Assembly: GCA_032207245.1 (NCBI GenBank)
Contig: CM063500.1
Span: 79,486,697-79,550,696, forward strand
Length of the DNA stretch: 64,000 nucleotides
Origin: Pardosa pseudoannulata
Lineage: Eukaryota; Arthropoda; Arachnida; Araneae; Lycosidae
Direction of reading: 5' to 3'
Made by a program: the position numbers and the translations under genes
Part shown: piece by piece, positions 1 through 11,779 of the stretch
Position numbering within the stretch: position 1 is the stretch's first letter
Layout: each line of letters starts with the position of its first letter
Notes under the pieces: model-generated
Told to the model about the DNA's origin: nothing
What the model saw: only the letters and a program-made list of their open reading frames with translations
The model's database searches: none

Positions 1-21
1 AGATTTGCGTCCTAGAGTTAG

Positions 22-215
22 TCTCACTAAAGTTGTTGGACTGATAACCGTGATTAACCCCTGGCGCCAACCAATGGTAGAACGGAATTCTCCGTTTAAG
101 CAGAGATTAATCACAGTTAAGTTTTAAACGACTTAGATGAGATCGGCCCCTACCATTGGTTGGTGCCATGGGTTAATCGCGGTTAGCCTTTAAATGACTT
201 TGGGGAGATCGGCCC
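22..215. mobile_element. palindromic CAAAGTCG MITE plus half copy
   Basis: Core GATTAACCC-TGGCGCCAACCA, CTCCGTTTAA-CAGAGATTAA, CGACTT; arms are mutually inverted. A second right half follows at 151-215. Confidence 0.7.
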
Positions 216-225
216 TAAGAATCTA

Positions 226-372
226 AGGCTGCTACTCACAAGGACTCTAAATGATTGGAATAGTCTATTTTTTCGACTGGCTACGTCATTATGACAAAAA
301 TCTCCTCCAGAGTAGCAAAAGCTTCCATCTTCGACATAACCCAATGTTCTGAAATGCACTTTTGAGCCAGGA
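226..372 (-). repeat. inverted partner of 53644-53790
   Basis: About 90% identical by eye over ~137 bp on the minus strand (TGACGTAGCCAGTCGAAAAA). Both copies keep one frame open: HF-TLGY--DGSFCYSG-DF then HNDVASRKNRLF. Could be a transposon exon; not recognised. Confidence 0.6.
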
Positions 373-410
373 ACCACGAAGCCTGAAGACTGATTTAATA
401 TCAATGGATT

Positions 411-533
411 CTCGTAATTTAGAAACAGGGACCGAGTAGAAGACCCTTAGGTTTGGTCTGCCACTTCCAGAGTTATCGTTTGAGAACTGGTAGGATATTG
501 TGACTACCAATCTATTTTAAGGACCCTCTACAC
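411..533 (-). mobile_element. body fragment of the third SINE type
   Basis: Matches 54161-54290 (CTCGTAATTT, AGCAGAAG/GAGTAGAAG, GGTCTGCCAC, TTGAGAACT-GGAGGA motifs). No tRNA-like head. Confidence 0.5.
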
Positions 534-1340
534 TATGGTCCACTGCAAGCCATTATCGCCGACTGGAAAGGGGTATGGCTTATGGAGATCGACGATGGCA
601 GACGATAAAACACCCTTGGCGAGGATGGCTCGGGAAGTGTTTTTTCTCCAAAGATCAAAGGCAGCCAGATGCGCAACTAAAGTGTGCAGTAGACCCTATG
701 GACGAATCCACTCGCTCGGCTCATTTAGGGGCCCAGTGTGTGGATGCAACCCGTAAACTATCGTCCAAGGTCACCATCAGGAAGTGGTGAACAATTGGCC
801 ATAGTGTGGAGGCTACATTACGTGCCCCAGTCGCCATTAATAAATGCGTCGAATCTTTGTCCTGCTTGGACCCCGATCCCACTACTCAACGGTTAAGCGG
901 TCGCTGCCTTTACCGACTGATTAGCGAGGCCCTTTACATCAATTGTGATGTACAGATTGTTTCATATAATTCTTCTATTGGAAAAATAGTCAATCGATCA
1001 AAATTGAATCAAATCATTAACTATAATGTTCATTTATTCAGAAAACAATAAGAGAAAAAAGGAGAAAAGTATGAAAACTAAAGTGTATATTGTTTTTTCC
1101 TAAATATTTCTATTGGCAAACTTTTGAAATAAGTAAGTTTTTGATAATAAATATGCTTTATTCAATATTTCCATGTTGTACACATGTTTTAAGATGAAAG
1201 AAAAAAAACATGATATTTCCACTTTTCTTTTAAAAATTCGTACCGTATTTATTCGTGAATAAATGATTGTGAAACGGACATGTATTTTCTACATAAAATG
1301 GGGGAAAATTATATCTTGTGCATAACGCGAAACCAAATTT
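534..1340. other. stretch without a recognised gene
   Basis: Relatively GC-rich to about 950, then AT-rich. Several short overlapping open frames (535-790, 806-1051) match nothing I know and have no splice or promoter context. Confidence 0.5.
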
Positions 1341-1344
1341 TGAA

Positions 1345-1539
1345 ATACAAGTGCTGAAAAACCCTTTCAAAATTTAGGGTTTTCTTCAGAAATATGTAAT
1401 ATGCGTCATATGTGTAGAGTCGCGTCACACCTAGTAGGTATAATGCGAAAATATACAGTGATAGGGAAAAGTCCATATTTTGCACACACCACTTTCAAAG
1501 TATAAGTTTCACTTCGCAAATATGTAATACACTCTTAGA

Positions 1540-1545
<6 letters not shown>
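1345..1545. repeat. dispersed repeat shared with 8466-8600
   Basis: CCCTTTCAAAATTTAGGGTT, TTCAGAAATATGTAATATGC and CACACCTAGTAGGTATAATG recur with changes at 8475-8560. Followed by a run of about 30 A at 1542-1572 and a short CA repeat at 1629-1640. Confidence 0.6.
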
Positions 1546-1574
<29 letters not shown>

Positions 1575-1701
1575 CGCACCAAGGAGTTATCCGAATGGGA
1601 CGAAAATCTGTAGATGTGATGTACATGCACACACACACACAAAAAATAAATAAAAAAGGATTGTAATTTAAGAAAAATTGGAAGAAAATTTTAAGTGATA
1701 G

Positions 1702-1873
1702 TTTGGTTTGGAGTGCTACGGTCTACGTTTTGCAACACGAGGGCTAATGAGACCGGGACCTACAGCTTAAAGCCGACTCCGAAAGGCTACGAACATCCAT
1801 GCCAATGTGAGATTAGAACCCACGCACTCCGGTACCGAAAGCCAGCACCCTAATCATTCGTCTATCGTTCGGC
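1702..1873 (-). mobile_element. tRNA-derived SINE family 1
   Basis: Minus-strand head with pol III box B-like sequence (diverged GTTCTAATCTC), body with GGTCCCGGTCTCATTAGCCC, and a CCAAACCAAAC tail. Diverged copy. Confidence 0.8.
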
Positions 1874-3373
1874 TTCAAGTGATAGAGATTTACAAAGTGA
1901 AAAAGGACCATACCTAATAGATTTATGTAAATTGCACGCTCTTGAGAAATACCTTTTCGATATAAATGGAATTTTGACGCCAGGTATAAAACGTATAAAC
2001 ATATCTCATAATATATAGGTAGAGAAATCTTAAGATTTAGAAACGGAAATATGTTTTCTGGATGATAAACCCAATGAATAATGCTGCAATGCTCTATGTA
2101 TGCAACGTTAAAGATGACTTCATCTTAAAGAAGTCATTCGCGCTTGTTATCGGTTATCTTAAGTCATTCATAGGGAAGGGGTTGCTAAGTTGAAATAGAA
2201 TACCTTTTACATCAGCCAACTGTTTAGGAGTGATTTATGAAAGATTGTATTTTCATTTTTTCCCTCATTCTACAAGAAAAAAGTGTTTTATAAACGTGCG
2301 AGTCAGATGAAGAAAATATCTTATTATATTTCATTATTTAAGTTACAATGTTTGACATATTCAAAGATATTCAAATGAAATTCTGTATAATTTGTCCTCT
2401 ATTTAGGCTATCAAATTCTGGAAAGATAAAAGTTGCTTTATTTGGGAATGACTGGTTAAAAATTATTCAGTAAAAATATTCAAATGTCATAAATTATTTA
2501 ATATATTTATATTCTAATTGTAGGGTGGGAACTTTGGTTTGTCAATTTTCCTGAGAATTGCATTGAGCTGAAAACCTAACATGCTATAAAGAAAAAATTT
2601 CGTTTTTTTTAAAGGAAGTTTTATATCTCAATGAATATGCATACAATTATTACTCAAATTAGCAGAAATAGTTACAAGTAGTTTGTTATAATATGCTAGA
2701 GTCAAAGTATTTTTTTACGGAGTGTTTCCCAAAACTATAGTTTTTTTCTGATCCCCTATTTGCCTTCGGAACAAAATCTTCACTGAAATACATGACGTGT
2801 AACAAGTTCTTTACGTTCATGAAGTTTCAAGATAATTCATTGAAAAGTTTTCTAAATGAGCGACAAAACCACTATTAATGTAGGTGTCTGATCATTTTTA
2901 GCAATTTTGTGTAGATAGAGATCTGTCAGACATCTGATAGAGTCAAATGACGCCGGCCTTGACATTCCAGGTGTTTCCTCTGTACGAGGATATAACGAAA
3001 GTCACGTGGTATTACATCATGAGTGAAAAATTCCGGAATGCAGTTTAGTAAAACAATAGTTACCCCTTCCAATCTTCTTTCATTTTCATTTTTACAGCGA
3101 AAGTGAAATCGCTGTTAAGGTTTGTTGACTTTCCTCAAGAAATATTTGGCAGAAAATTTGATGTATCTTTCTCTCCTTACCCCATCACCTTTAAAAAACT
3201 GAAGTGGGAGAATGTTTCTTATTTATTGACTTACTATACTTTTTATAATTATTATCGTAAATACATGCGATTTTCACCATTTTTTCAATTGTTATTTAAC
3301 TAGGATATACCCCGTCATATGACGGGATCAGTAAAATTTTTAATTTTCCAGAATTTTAAAGCATCCTATAAAG

Positions 3374-4347
3374 CAGTGGTGCGCAAATTAGGGGTCGCGA
3401 CCCCTGTGGGGGTCGCCAAATTTTTATAAAATGTATTATCAACAATACAGTATTATCAATGAAGTTTGGCTAGGGAAGCTGAGCTATTTAGTTGATATTT
3501 TCAAAAACTTAGCGACTTAAATGAGCTTGCAGGGTGAGAATTCAACTATCATAACTGCAGCCAGTAAAATTCAAGCTTTTAAAGAATAAGCTTTGTCTCT
3601 GGCAAACTGAACTGAATAAAAACAACACCGACATGTTCCTTGCTTTAACGATTTTTTTTCAAGAAAAATAATATAGATATATTTACATTTAAACACATCA
3701 TTTCCAATCACATTGAAAAGTTAAAGAAAATTTTTTCGAGAAGATTCGAGGATTTTCCTGAAAACGATCTTGGTTGGATTCGTGATCCATTTTCCTTTGA
3801 CATATGCAGTTCAACTCTTCAAATTAATGAGAAAGAGCAATTGATAGATCTAATTAGTGATTATACTCTTCGAAATCTAAGACTCAGCCTTGCCAAAAAT
3901 TTTGGCTATCCGTGGAAAAACAATATCCCGTTTTATGCAAGAATGCCATCAGAGTGTTAATACAATTTGCATCAACGTATTTATGTGAAACTGGATTTAG
4001 CAAACTAGTTTCAATAAAAACTAAATACCGCTCGCGTTTAAACCCTGAAGATGATATGCGAATTGCAATTAGCAACATACATCCAAACATCGATGAGATA
4101 ATTAGAAACTTGCAGCCACATACATCTCATTAAAGGGCAATTTACTGATTTTTGTGTTATACAAAAAGTATTTTCTTAAAATTATAAATAAAATTAATAT
4201 GAGTCAAATATGATGATGTTTTTATTCGATGAAACGAAAGAAATGCACGAAATATACATCGTATTTGTGAACATTTATCTCTAGGGGTCGCCAAAAATTT
4301 TCTCTCTACAAAAGGGGTCGCAGTCGAAAAAAGTTTGCGCACCACTG
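3374..4347 (+). mobile_element. hAT transposon relic (ZBED5/FAM200-like transposase end)
   Basis: 974 bp with inverted ends CAGTGGTGCGCAAA / TTTGCGCACCACTG and an 8-bp target duplication, ctataaag / gtataaag (7 of 8 match), the hAT hallmark. The ends are embedded in GGGGTCGC-rich subterminal motifs. It interrupts segment X1; the X2 copy has the empty site. Confidence 0.85.
3912..4133 (+). pseudogene. hAT transposase C-terminal dimerisation domain fragment
   Basis: 73-codon open end of a hAT transposase. The residues ASTYLCETGFS, SIKTKYRSRLN and DDMRIAISNI match the C-terminal dimerisation motif typical of ZBED5-type hAT transposases. Upstream frames are disrupted, and the N-terminal BED finger and catalytic region are missing, so it is a relic of a non-autonomous copy. 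Confidence 0.8.
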
Positions 4348-5043
4348 GTATAAAGCAGATAATAAAATTGTTTTTTTGGCTTTGAATTATCCGGTACATG
4401 CTCCATAATTTGTTTATCCTTAATGACCGCATGTTGCCAACTTTAATTTATCTTGTTATATTACGTTATAGGTTGAACAGTAGAGGTTTTAATATTGACA
4501 GTGATTATTTGGCAGTATATATGAATGATGTCCAAAATTGAGCGAATCGATTGCAAACCGTGTGGTTATATATAAAAAAACAAACACACAAACAAACACT
4601 TCTTAATTTTCAAAGATATATAACTTAAACTCTATATATTTATTAGTCCGTGAAATAGATAAAAAAAAGTTTGTTTTTTGCCTTTGAATTATCTGGTACA
4701 TTCTCCCTAATTTTGTTTATCCCCATATTCCTCTAAAGTATCCCGATACTGTGAATGAAGTTTAGCATCACATTGAATTAATTTAGCTACGTCGAAATTA
4801 TTTAAGTTCTTCCGATTTTTTTTGCCACAGTAATTAATGGAAGTAAAGGAATGAAACTATCATTACCACTACACCCTGGAGGTAGATATAATTTGTTGTT
4901 AATACTGGTGATAAAATTTTCATTGTAGCTAAAATAATCGATGGTTAATTTTAAAATTATCACATATGTACCTAATCTATTATTTAAGCCAAATATATAT
5001 ACAAAAAATTTACGTCATATCTCAGTTCAGTCATAAAACGTAT

Positions 5044-5290
5044 GAAAATAATACAGACGATATTTAAATAATTTAAAATAAGAAATGATTAAATGGGATA
5101 GTTGAAGGAATGACGTCATAATGCTAGAAAAAAAAAGATGCTATTTTTACCTGTTTATTAAGTCTTAATCGAAAATAATGCAGACGATATTTAAATAATT
5201 TAAAATAGGAAATGATTAAATGAGATGGTTTAAGGAATGGCGTCATAATGCTAGGAAAAAAATGTTATTTTTGCCTATTTATTATGTGAA
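5044..5290. repeat. two-copy ~125-bp tandem duplication
   Basis: AATAATACAGACGATATTTA-type block repeated at about 5170, including GACGTCATAATGCTAG / GGCGTCATAATGCTAG. Immediately after segment X1. No gene. Confidence 0.8.
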
Positions 5291-6051
5291 AAATTGATAA
5301 ATTTAATCCCCTGCTTCTAACCGGGAAAAACAGGGCTTAAAATAATGGCATTAAATGCTAGAAAAGGGGGGGGAAGAGGTTGATTTCGAACGTTGCTAAC
5401 CGTAACTCATCAAAAATCTAATATGGATGCCTTTATCCCTTCCAGATCCAACCGCTTCATAAATTCGAGGACAGACGGACAGATAACTTAGGCTGTTATT
5501 ATATAAGAGATTAGTTTTATTCAATTCCTACTATTAGTTCACACTCTCGCTATATATATTTATATATCTTGTTTAAATTTTCAGTCTTTAATAAACAACT
5601 TTTTATTCATCCACTCAAGTTCAAATACTTTTTTTAAGACTTGTAGTGGATGATATTTGATGTTAATATAGCTTTTTCAAATTTTAATTCATTAATTAAA
5701 TTTAATTTGGCAATAATGGTGTTCACAGAATCGAGCCAATATCAGTGCAATTCACCGCCAAACGCAGCTACGGTACTGCTGAACGAAGAATGCAACCGTT
5801 AATACACTGGTGTGCAAAACTTAAGGAACAGGTGTGTTTTTTGCCAAACTCCAAGAGAAATCATCCCAGAGACATGAAATTCCGAAATGAGGGAGAGTAT
5901 TATGTACGTAAAGGATGACGAAAGCATCGCAGCTGAAAAAGAAATACAATGCATAAGGTATGGAATCAAATAAAAACAAGCTTTATTGAACTCATAGTAT
6001 CGTGTCTCATTATCTATCTAAGAGATGGAACAACAAGCAGATGTTCCTTAA

Positions 6052-6620
6052 CCCCTTCCGGTATGATTTAATAATGAAAAACTGTGCATGAAATAACCAT
6101 TTAATTTTTATTTAAAAAACTTGTTTCATTTTACAATTCTTACATATTCTTAATTAAAATCCACTTTTTACATAGTGTTAAATAATATCAGAAACAGAAA
6201 AATTAAGAAAATATCAAAGCAAAACATTAATAAGGTATACAGATAATAGTCTTCAAGCTAGTGGTACTTTTCTAAACAAAGTGCAAAGGAATTCTTAATT
6301 GTTTACACCGCCAAGTAGTCTCAATTTTAATTTGATTCTTGTAACACACACGGCATTTCTAAGTAGGTTTTCTTTTATTCTGACTCATTAATTTGGCAAT
6401 GACTTGTACCAAGAAATTCTAAGTAAACAATATGCAATAGTGACTTGTGATTTTCACAAGTGATAAAAGTGTTGCCAAATTCAGTACACTAGAAATTTTA
6501 AACTAAATTAACTATCATATTTAACAGTAACTTTAATCGCATGACGAGTGTAGCTCGTCATTGTGCGGTATGGAATGAAAAACTAATGACGAGCTAGACT
6601 CGTCATTTTACCGGAAGGGG
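6052..6620 (-). mobile_element. TTAA family 1 (piggyBac-like), copy 1
   Basis: 569 bp, ends CCCCTTCCGGTA / TACCGGAAGGGG, flanked by TTAA on both sides (6048-6051, 6621-6624). Near one end are palindromic ATGACGAGTGTAGCTCGTCA-type motifs. On the minus strand it retains the Cys-rich peptide region seen in the copy at 36701, with a frame interruption. Confidence 0.85.
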
Positions 6621-6650
6621 TTAATATGGGATATGCTGTAACGTCACGGG

Positions 6651-6803
6651 TCTTCGGTACTTCGGAGTTGGTGGGTTCGAATCCCGCTGTGGCATAGATG
6701 TTCGCAGCCGTTCGGAATCGGCTTTAAGCTGTAGGTCCCGGTCTCATTAGCCCTCGTGTTGAAAAAAGTGGATCGTAGCACTCCAAACCAAACCAAACCA
6801 AAA
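6651..6803 (+). mobile_element. tRNA-derived SINE family 1 with perfect target duplication
   Basis: Box B GGGTTCGAATCCC, body, and tail CCAAACCAAACCAAAA. Flanked by a perfect 16-bp duplication GCTGTAACGTCACGGG (6635-6650 and 6804-6819). 5'-truncated within the tRNA-like head, indicating target-primed insertion, probably by a LINE in trans. Confidence 0.9.
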
Positions 6804-6819
6804 GCTGTAACGTCACGGG

Positions 6820-7330
6820 ATCCTCGGGTAGCGTGTGGGTGTCGAAGTGGTTATGACACAACGTACAGCTTAGAAACAATATCAACGTTTATCCTTGATT
6901 AGAATGGAGCTCAGGCGGGCTGGTATGGACCTAAAAGTTCCAGGTTCAAGGCGAACCTAAAAAACAATCTGCGGACAGGTGCCGACAGATACCGTTGTAC
7001 TGGGGTACAACTGGGCCTACTTGAGTCCCACAAAAAGCTGGAGAAAAACTTATAAAAAAAAACCAACCGCCGCAAATCGAACTTTTCTTCGTTCTCTTAC
7101 TTCTGGGGACTTTCCGGCGAAAAACTCGAGCCGTCTGACGTCACCTTTCGCCTCTTCTCATCGGCTTTTTCTTTCCGCGTTGTTGTCCTGGTAGCCTCCG
7201 ATTAGCTTCTTCGGGGGCGCCTTACTGTCTGACATTTCGTTGTCCCGTCTGCCCTTCGGATTCCTCTCAGACATCTCAAGGCGTGGTCGAAGCGACAATC
7301 CTTTTTAGTGTAGTGTCAAAAACCCAGACA
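6820..7330. other. GC-richer insert of unknown nature
   Basis: Lies between the SINE target duplication and the Tc1 transposase piece. The minus strand has a short frame near 7275 (MSERNPKGRRDN...KAPPKKLI) of basic, low-complexity character, reminiscent of nothing specific. Could be part of another retroelement. Confidence 0.35.
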
Positions 7331-7339
7331 GAGTCGCCC

Positions 7340-7665
7340 TGCCCTGGGCTTTAACAAAACTCCTTTGTGAAGCCAATGGGGTGTAGCGACGTCACAATGC
7401 CCTCCCCTACGCCAATGGTTGCTTCGGGTATACTCAGAACCAGCTGATCCAACATTGCTTGTGTTAGTAGTGACCATTCCGCAATCAGCATCCGTTTGAG
7501 TTGTTGGGTGTTTTCCGGAGGATGTTACCGTGGTGCAATGCGTCTCCCCAAAGCATCCCATACATGTTCGATGGAATTTAAATCAGGGGAGTAAGCTGGC
7601 CCATCCATTCGAGTAATATCTTCACTTTCCAGCAGCTCCTGTAAGGGATTATACATTCCTTACAG
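7340..7665 (-). pseudogene. Tc1-like transposase C-terminal end
   Basis: Minus-strand reading: LESEDITRMDGPAYSPDLNS followed by IEHVWDALGRR, the final catalytic block of Tc1 transposases with the third acidic residue (Glu of IEH) retained. After a frameshift it continues KRMLIAEWSLL and MLDQLVLS. The N-terminal two thirds are absent. Confidence 0.8.
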
Positions 7666-7689
7666 AAACATGCTTGCTCATTTGTGTAA

Positions 7690-10555
7690 GACTAAAAATA
7701 TCGTGTTACCAGAGCGTTTTCTGATAAAAAATAGAAGAAACTAAGATCATGTGCTCTCGCAGTTTCTTAATAGCCACTTTTAAAGAAACTGTTAAAATTC
7801 TGAGGCTTTTCAAGGTGATAGTACTTTATTATTCTAACGCCTTTGAGAAGTAAGAATAGCATTCCAGGTTTCAGTGTGATAATTAACGAAAATATTTTTG
7901 GTTTACCCCATTAGCGAATGAAATTATTAACTAAAATTAAAATTTAGGTAAAAATCTTACGCGTTATGCTTAATTTATTAAAAAGTATATAACACCACAA
8001 AAGGATATGGCACCTTTTTTCCATAATTGTGTGCGTCTTGTAATTATGCTTAAGTCACAAAACTTTTTAACTCTTTACACTTGTGTTAAGAGTACTACTT
8101 AGGTTATTCCTCAATCATCCTATCATGCTGATGATAACTGGAAATATAAACCATTTTCTTCCTCTCGTGGTGCTAATTGGTACTTTATATGCTAGTTCTG
8201 GTGTTAATCAAGTCACCCAAGATCTGGCTTTGGTTTTTGGAGCTAAGTTGAGCTGTTTTGTTACACGAGAGATAATAAGACTGGGACATACTGTTTAAAG
8301 TCGGAAAGACTACGAACATCCATCCCCTGTGGGATTCGAATGGTTTGGTGTGCTACGGTCTACTTTTTTGCAACACGAGGGCTTATGAGACCGAGACCCA
8401 TAGCTTAAACCAGATTACGAACGACTACGAACATCCATGCCACAGTGGTATTTGAACCCACTGCTGGAAAAATCCCTTTCATATTTTAGGGTTTTCTTCG
8501 CAAATATGTGGTATGCGCCTTATGGTGTAGTCATGCCACACCTGTAAGGTATAATGCTAAAATTTACAATGACTTTCTACAATGTTATTCACAAACCCCG
8601 TTTAGATATTTAAGGCTTTATCCAAAAAGAAGGAAAATGTGACATATGTGTAAGTCCGCCACACCTGGTAGAGAAGAAGAAAAAGTATTATAAGAAACGC
8701 TCATGCCTCGCACATTCTTAGAAATAGAAGTTAGTAGCTAGGTATTATGAAATTAAAGAAAGGACAGTCTGAGGTCTGAATTATATAAAATTGTGGTCAA
8801 TACTTCAAAAGAAAACCGGCTCGTAAAACTTACGCAAAACCGCGAGCTTCTGAAAAACACGATTTGAACGGAATTTAAGCCAGGTGTAATTGGTACAAAG
8901 ATACCGCACTTATAGTAAATAGATTTAAGAATGAGAAAGTATTTTCGGAAAATCATAAAAGAAGCCGCGTCTACGAATAACTCCCTATACCCCTTCAATG
9001 CATAAATGGGACAGTAGACAAAGATATCGAGAAGGAAGATAAAGGGGGGGGAGATAAAAAGAGCACGTTTTCAAGATGGGAATGTTTTCGAGAAGGGAGT
9101 TTAGAAGAAATAAAAATATAAAAATGCAAATAAATAAATAAATACGAGCGTGGGGTACTAATCCAATGAAATATCAGAATTTGAAAACTGACCACCTGAA
9201 TTTTCAAGAGTGGATAATTTCCCAAATGGGACGGAACTAAGGAAAAGGGTAAAGGATATATATACGAGGGAAAAGAGGAGAGGGAAAAATAGATAGAATG
9301 GAGATAGTGATATAGAGAAGAAAAGAGATTTTTCAATATTTTCTTCTTTTGAGCTTGTGATTTGAGCGATACTATTTTGGCCGAGTCAAGATGTTTTTTT
9401 TCTCTGCAGTGGAGTAAGTTCTATTTTTATTTTTTTTTAAAGCAGTGACAATTGAAGTAATATTTTTGTGTACATATGCAAAATAGTAAATAAATTCTAA
9501 TTTTTTTTTCCAAATTTTTTTTGATGTCTTAATGAAATTTATTAGCCTGAGCCGATAGGGTTGAACCTAGGTAACCTTATGGACTTAAAGTCAATTAAAT
9601 TAAAATAAATTATCAAGAATAAAATGAGTAAAATTAGTATTTAAAGTAAAGGGAAACGGCTCAGCAATGCCTCAGCACCACGAACTCGGGTAAAGATGAA
9701 TACCACCCTATTCACTCGGTCATCCAATATCCAAATGCGAAAACTTAACTAAAAGTTTACTAGATTGGCACATTCAGCAAACATGATGTCACTATGTTAC
9801 TTCATATCCCTAGTTCCTGGGACTAACTTTAAGTACTATTCTTTACATATTGTTTACAGTATATTTTTTTGAACTCTTATCGTAAGACAATGAATTAACC
9901 TTTCATTGGCTTAACAATCAACGCATCACATAGTAGTTTCCTATCCAAACAAACGCTAAAAGTGTTAGATGTAGTGCATGAAATACCGACTGGATAGCGT
10001 ATTTTTTTTCAACTATGTCCTAGACAGTTCTTTAAAAATTAAAATCTTGCTAAGCTTAAAGGATAATAGTACCATTGGAGTCATAAAATAAGAATATCAA
10101 AGTTAACAAATGTTTCCCAAATTTAACTTAAAAAATGTTTTAGGTAGAAACATTTAATAAACAAGTCAATATTCCAAGTGAAAAACAAAGATTCACTTAC
10201 AATATAACTTTTGAAACTTTTAGAATCCGGTATAACATTGTTTATAATTTGCGAGAATTATATTACTAGCAGTATATTGTACACTACATCAAATCCTGGA
10301 AAATTTAAATGTTTAATCTATTCTTTTAATGATTTAGATTTACAGAATATAACATTTCACCTCAAATAAAATTTTTTTTACATACATCTGTACATGTGTT
10401 GTTTATCTTTAAGTTAAATTATATTTAATGAAACTTACAAATGAAAATTAAGTACCTTTTCTTTACAGTTAAAGTGCTATCATCCAACTATTTAAGAAAA
10501 ATTCATTCTACGAGAATTTTAATTTACGTTTAATTTAAAGTTCCCATGAAATTTC
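7690..10555. other. AT-rich stretch without a supported gene
   Basis: Holds the SINE fragments at 8255-8466 and a strongly purine-rich plus strand at about 9000-9330 (its 113-codon minus frame is low complexity). Otherwise no gene seen. Confidence 0.5.
8255..8466 (-). mobile_element. two adjacent SINE family 1 fragments
   Basis: 8255-8338 is a body fragment ending at box B (TGGGATTCGAA); 8339-8466 begins again with the TTTGGT tail and runs to a degraded box B. Both minus strand. Confidence 0.75.
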
Positions 10556-10871
10556 TCTTAACTGAAATGGTATTGTAACCCCTTGGCTCCAGAATTTTTA
10601 GTTTTCCTCAGTTCATTTCAAACTGTTGGACATTACGTATTAATATGTTAGTCAAAACTAAGTATGCATTTTTAAAACAAGTACAAGACTGTCAAAATCC
10701 ATGTAAACCTCACATATCTACAGCATGTAGATAAGTTTACTTTTGTTATAACAACTCTATACACCGCAACACTCAATTGTATCCTCTCCAAGGATTTGAG
10801 ATATTCTAATGTCTGTAACTGAATCATACTACCTGGTAAAACTTTGAAATTTCCCCACCCGCACACTTTAA

Positions 10872-11427
10872 CCCCTTCCGGTACGATTTAATAATGAAAA
10901 ATTGTGCATGAAGTAACCATTTTGTATTTTAAAAACTTTTTTCATTTTACAATTGTTACATATTCCTAATTAAAATCCGCTTTTTTTTACATAGTGTTAA
11001 ATAATATCAGAAAAGGTATAATTAAGAAAATATCAAAGCAAAACATTAATAAGGTATACAGATAATAGTCTTCAAGCTAGTGGTACTTTTCAAAGCAAAG
11101 TGCAAAGGAATACTGAATTGTTTACACCGCTAGGGAGTCTCACTTCTAATTTAATTCTTGTAAAACACACGGCATTTCTTAGGTTTTTATTATGACTCAT
11201 CAATTTGGCAGTGACTTGTACCAAGAAATTCTAAATAAACAATATGTAATAGTGACCTGGCATTTCCACAAGTAACAAAAGTCTTGCTAAATTCAGTACA
11301 CTAGAAATTATAAACTAAATTATCATATTTAACATTAACTTTAGTCGCATGACGAGTGTAGCTCGTCATCGTGCGGTATGGAATGAAAAACCAATGACGA
11401 GCTAGACTCGTCATTTTACCGGAAGGG
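10872..11427 (-). mobile_element. TTAA family 1 (piggyBac-like), copy 2
   Basis: 556 bp, same ends and internal layout as the 6052 copy, TTAA on both sides (10868-10871, 11428-11431). It lies downstream of gene A; the equivalent position in gene unit B lacks it. Confidence 0.85.
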
Positions 11428-11666
11428 TTAATTACAAGTTAAATTCGAATGAAGGAAACTTAACTTTTTTCACAGGTAAGTATTCTTTCAAGTGTCGGTA
11501 ATAAGATATAAGTATGTTTTTCTATTCTTATGAAAATGGATGTACACTTCACAAAACTTTAAGTCAGTCAAGTACTTACAACTCAACAAGTGTATATTAA
11601 AGACTAGTCCTTAAATTTAAAAGGACTGTTACTGATTCAAAGAAATTACCAATTTCTTGGTAAAGT

Positions 11667-11672
11667 TTTATT
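11667..11672 (-). terminator. gene A polyadenylation signal
   Basis: AATAAA on the minus strand about 110 nt after the stop codon of gene A. The surrounding 3' UTR (TGTACAT near the signal, then an ATTTT-rich stretch) is shared with gene B and recognisable in gene C. Confidence 0.65.
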
Positions 11673-11779
11673 GTATATGTACATTTCATTTCATTTCATT
11701 AAAATTCGTCGACGTATTTGATATTTAAAACGTTCAAGCCATCAAATCAGTCTAAACACAGGATCTTGGCTCCATTTGT

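Larger units (their letters stand above)
2130..5030. repeat. segment X1, copy of X2 (17491-22125)
   Basis: Starts at AAGTCATTCGCGCTTGTTAT, which also starts X2, and stays alignable to about 5030 apart from transposon insertions. Differences: X1 carries a 974-bp hAT element (3374-4347) absent from X2; X2 carries a mariner/Tc1 relic and a LINE absent from X1. Each missing insertion leaves an intact target in the other copy. No gene was recognised in the shared backbone; the short ORF at 3103-3303 is not kept intact in X2. Confidence 0.8.
5805..7670 (-). mobile_element. Tc1-like element copy 1, fragmented
   Basis: The TIR CACTGGTGTGCAAAACTTAA at 5805 sits next to a TA. A 3' UTR stretch to 6047 matches 42962-43158 in inverse orientation. 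It is interrupted by a TTAA element (6052-6620), a SINE (6651-6803) and unassigned sequence (6820-7320), with transposase coding resuming on the minus strand at about 7340-7665. Confidence 0.7.

Noticed and set aside
3884..4090. 68-codon minus-strand frame
   Set aside because: Antisense of the hAT transposase fragment at 3912-4133.
8995..9336. 113-codon minus-strand frame
   Set aside because: Comes from a purine-rich low-complexity plus strand; Ser/Pro/Tyr/Phe-rich product with no domain.
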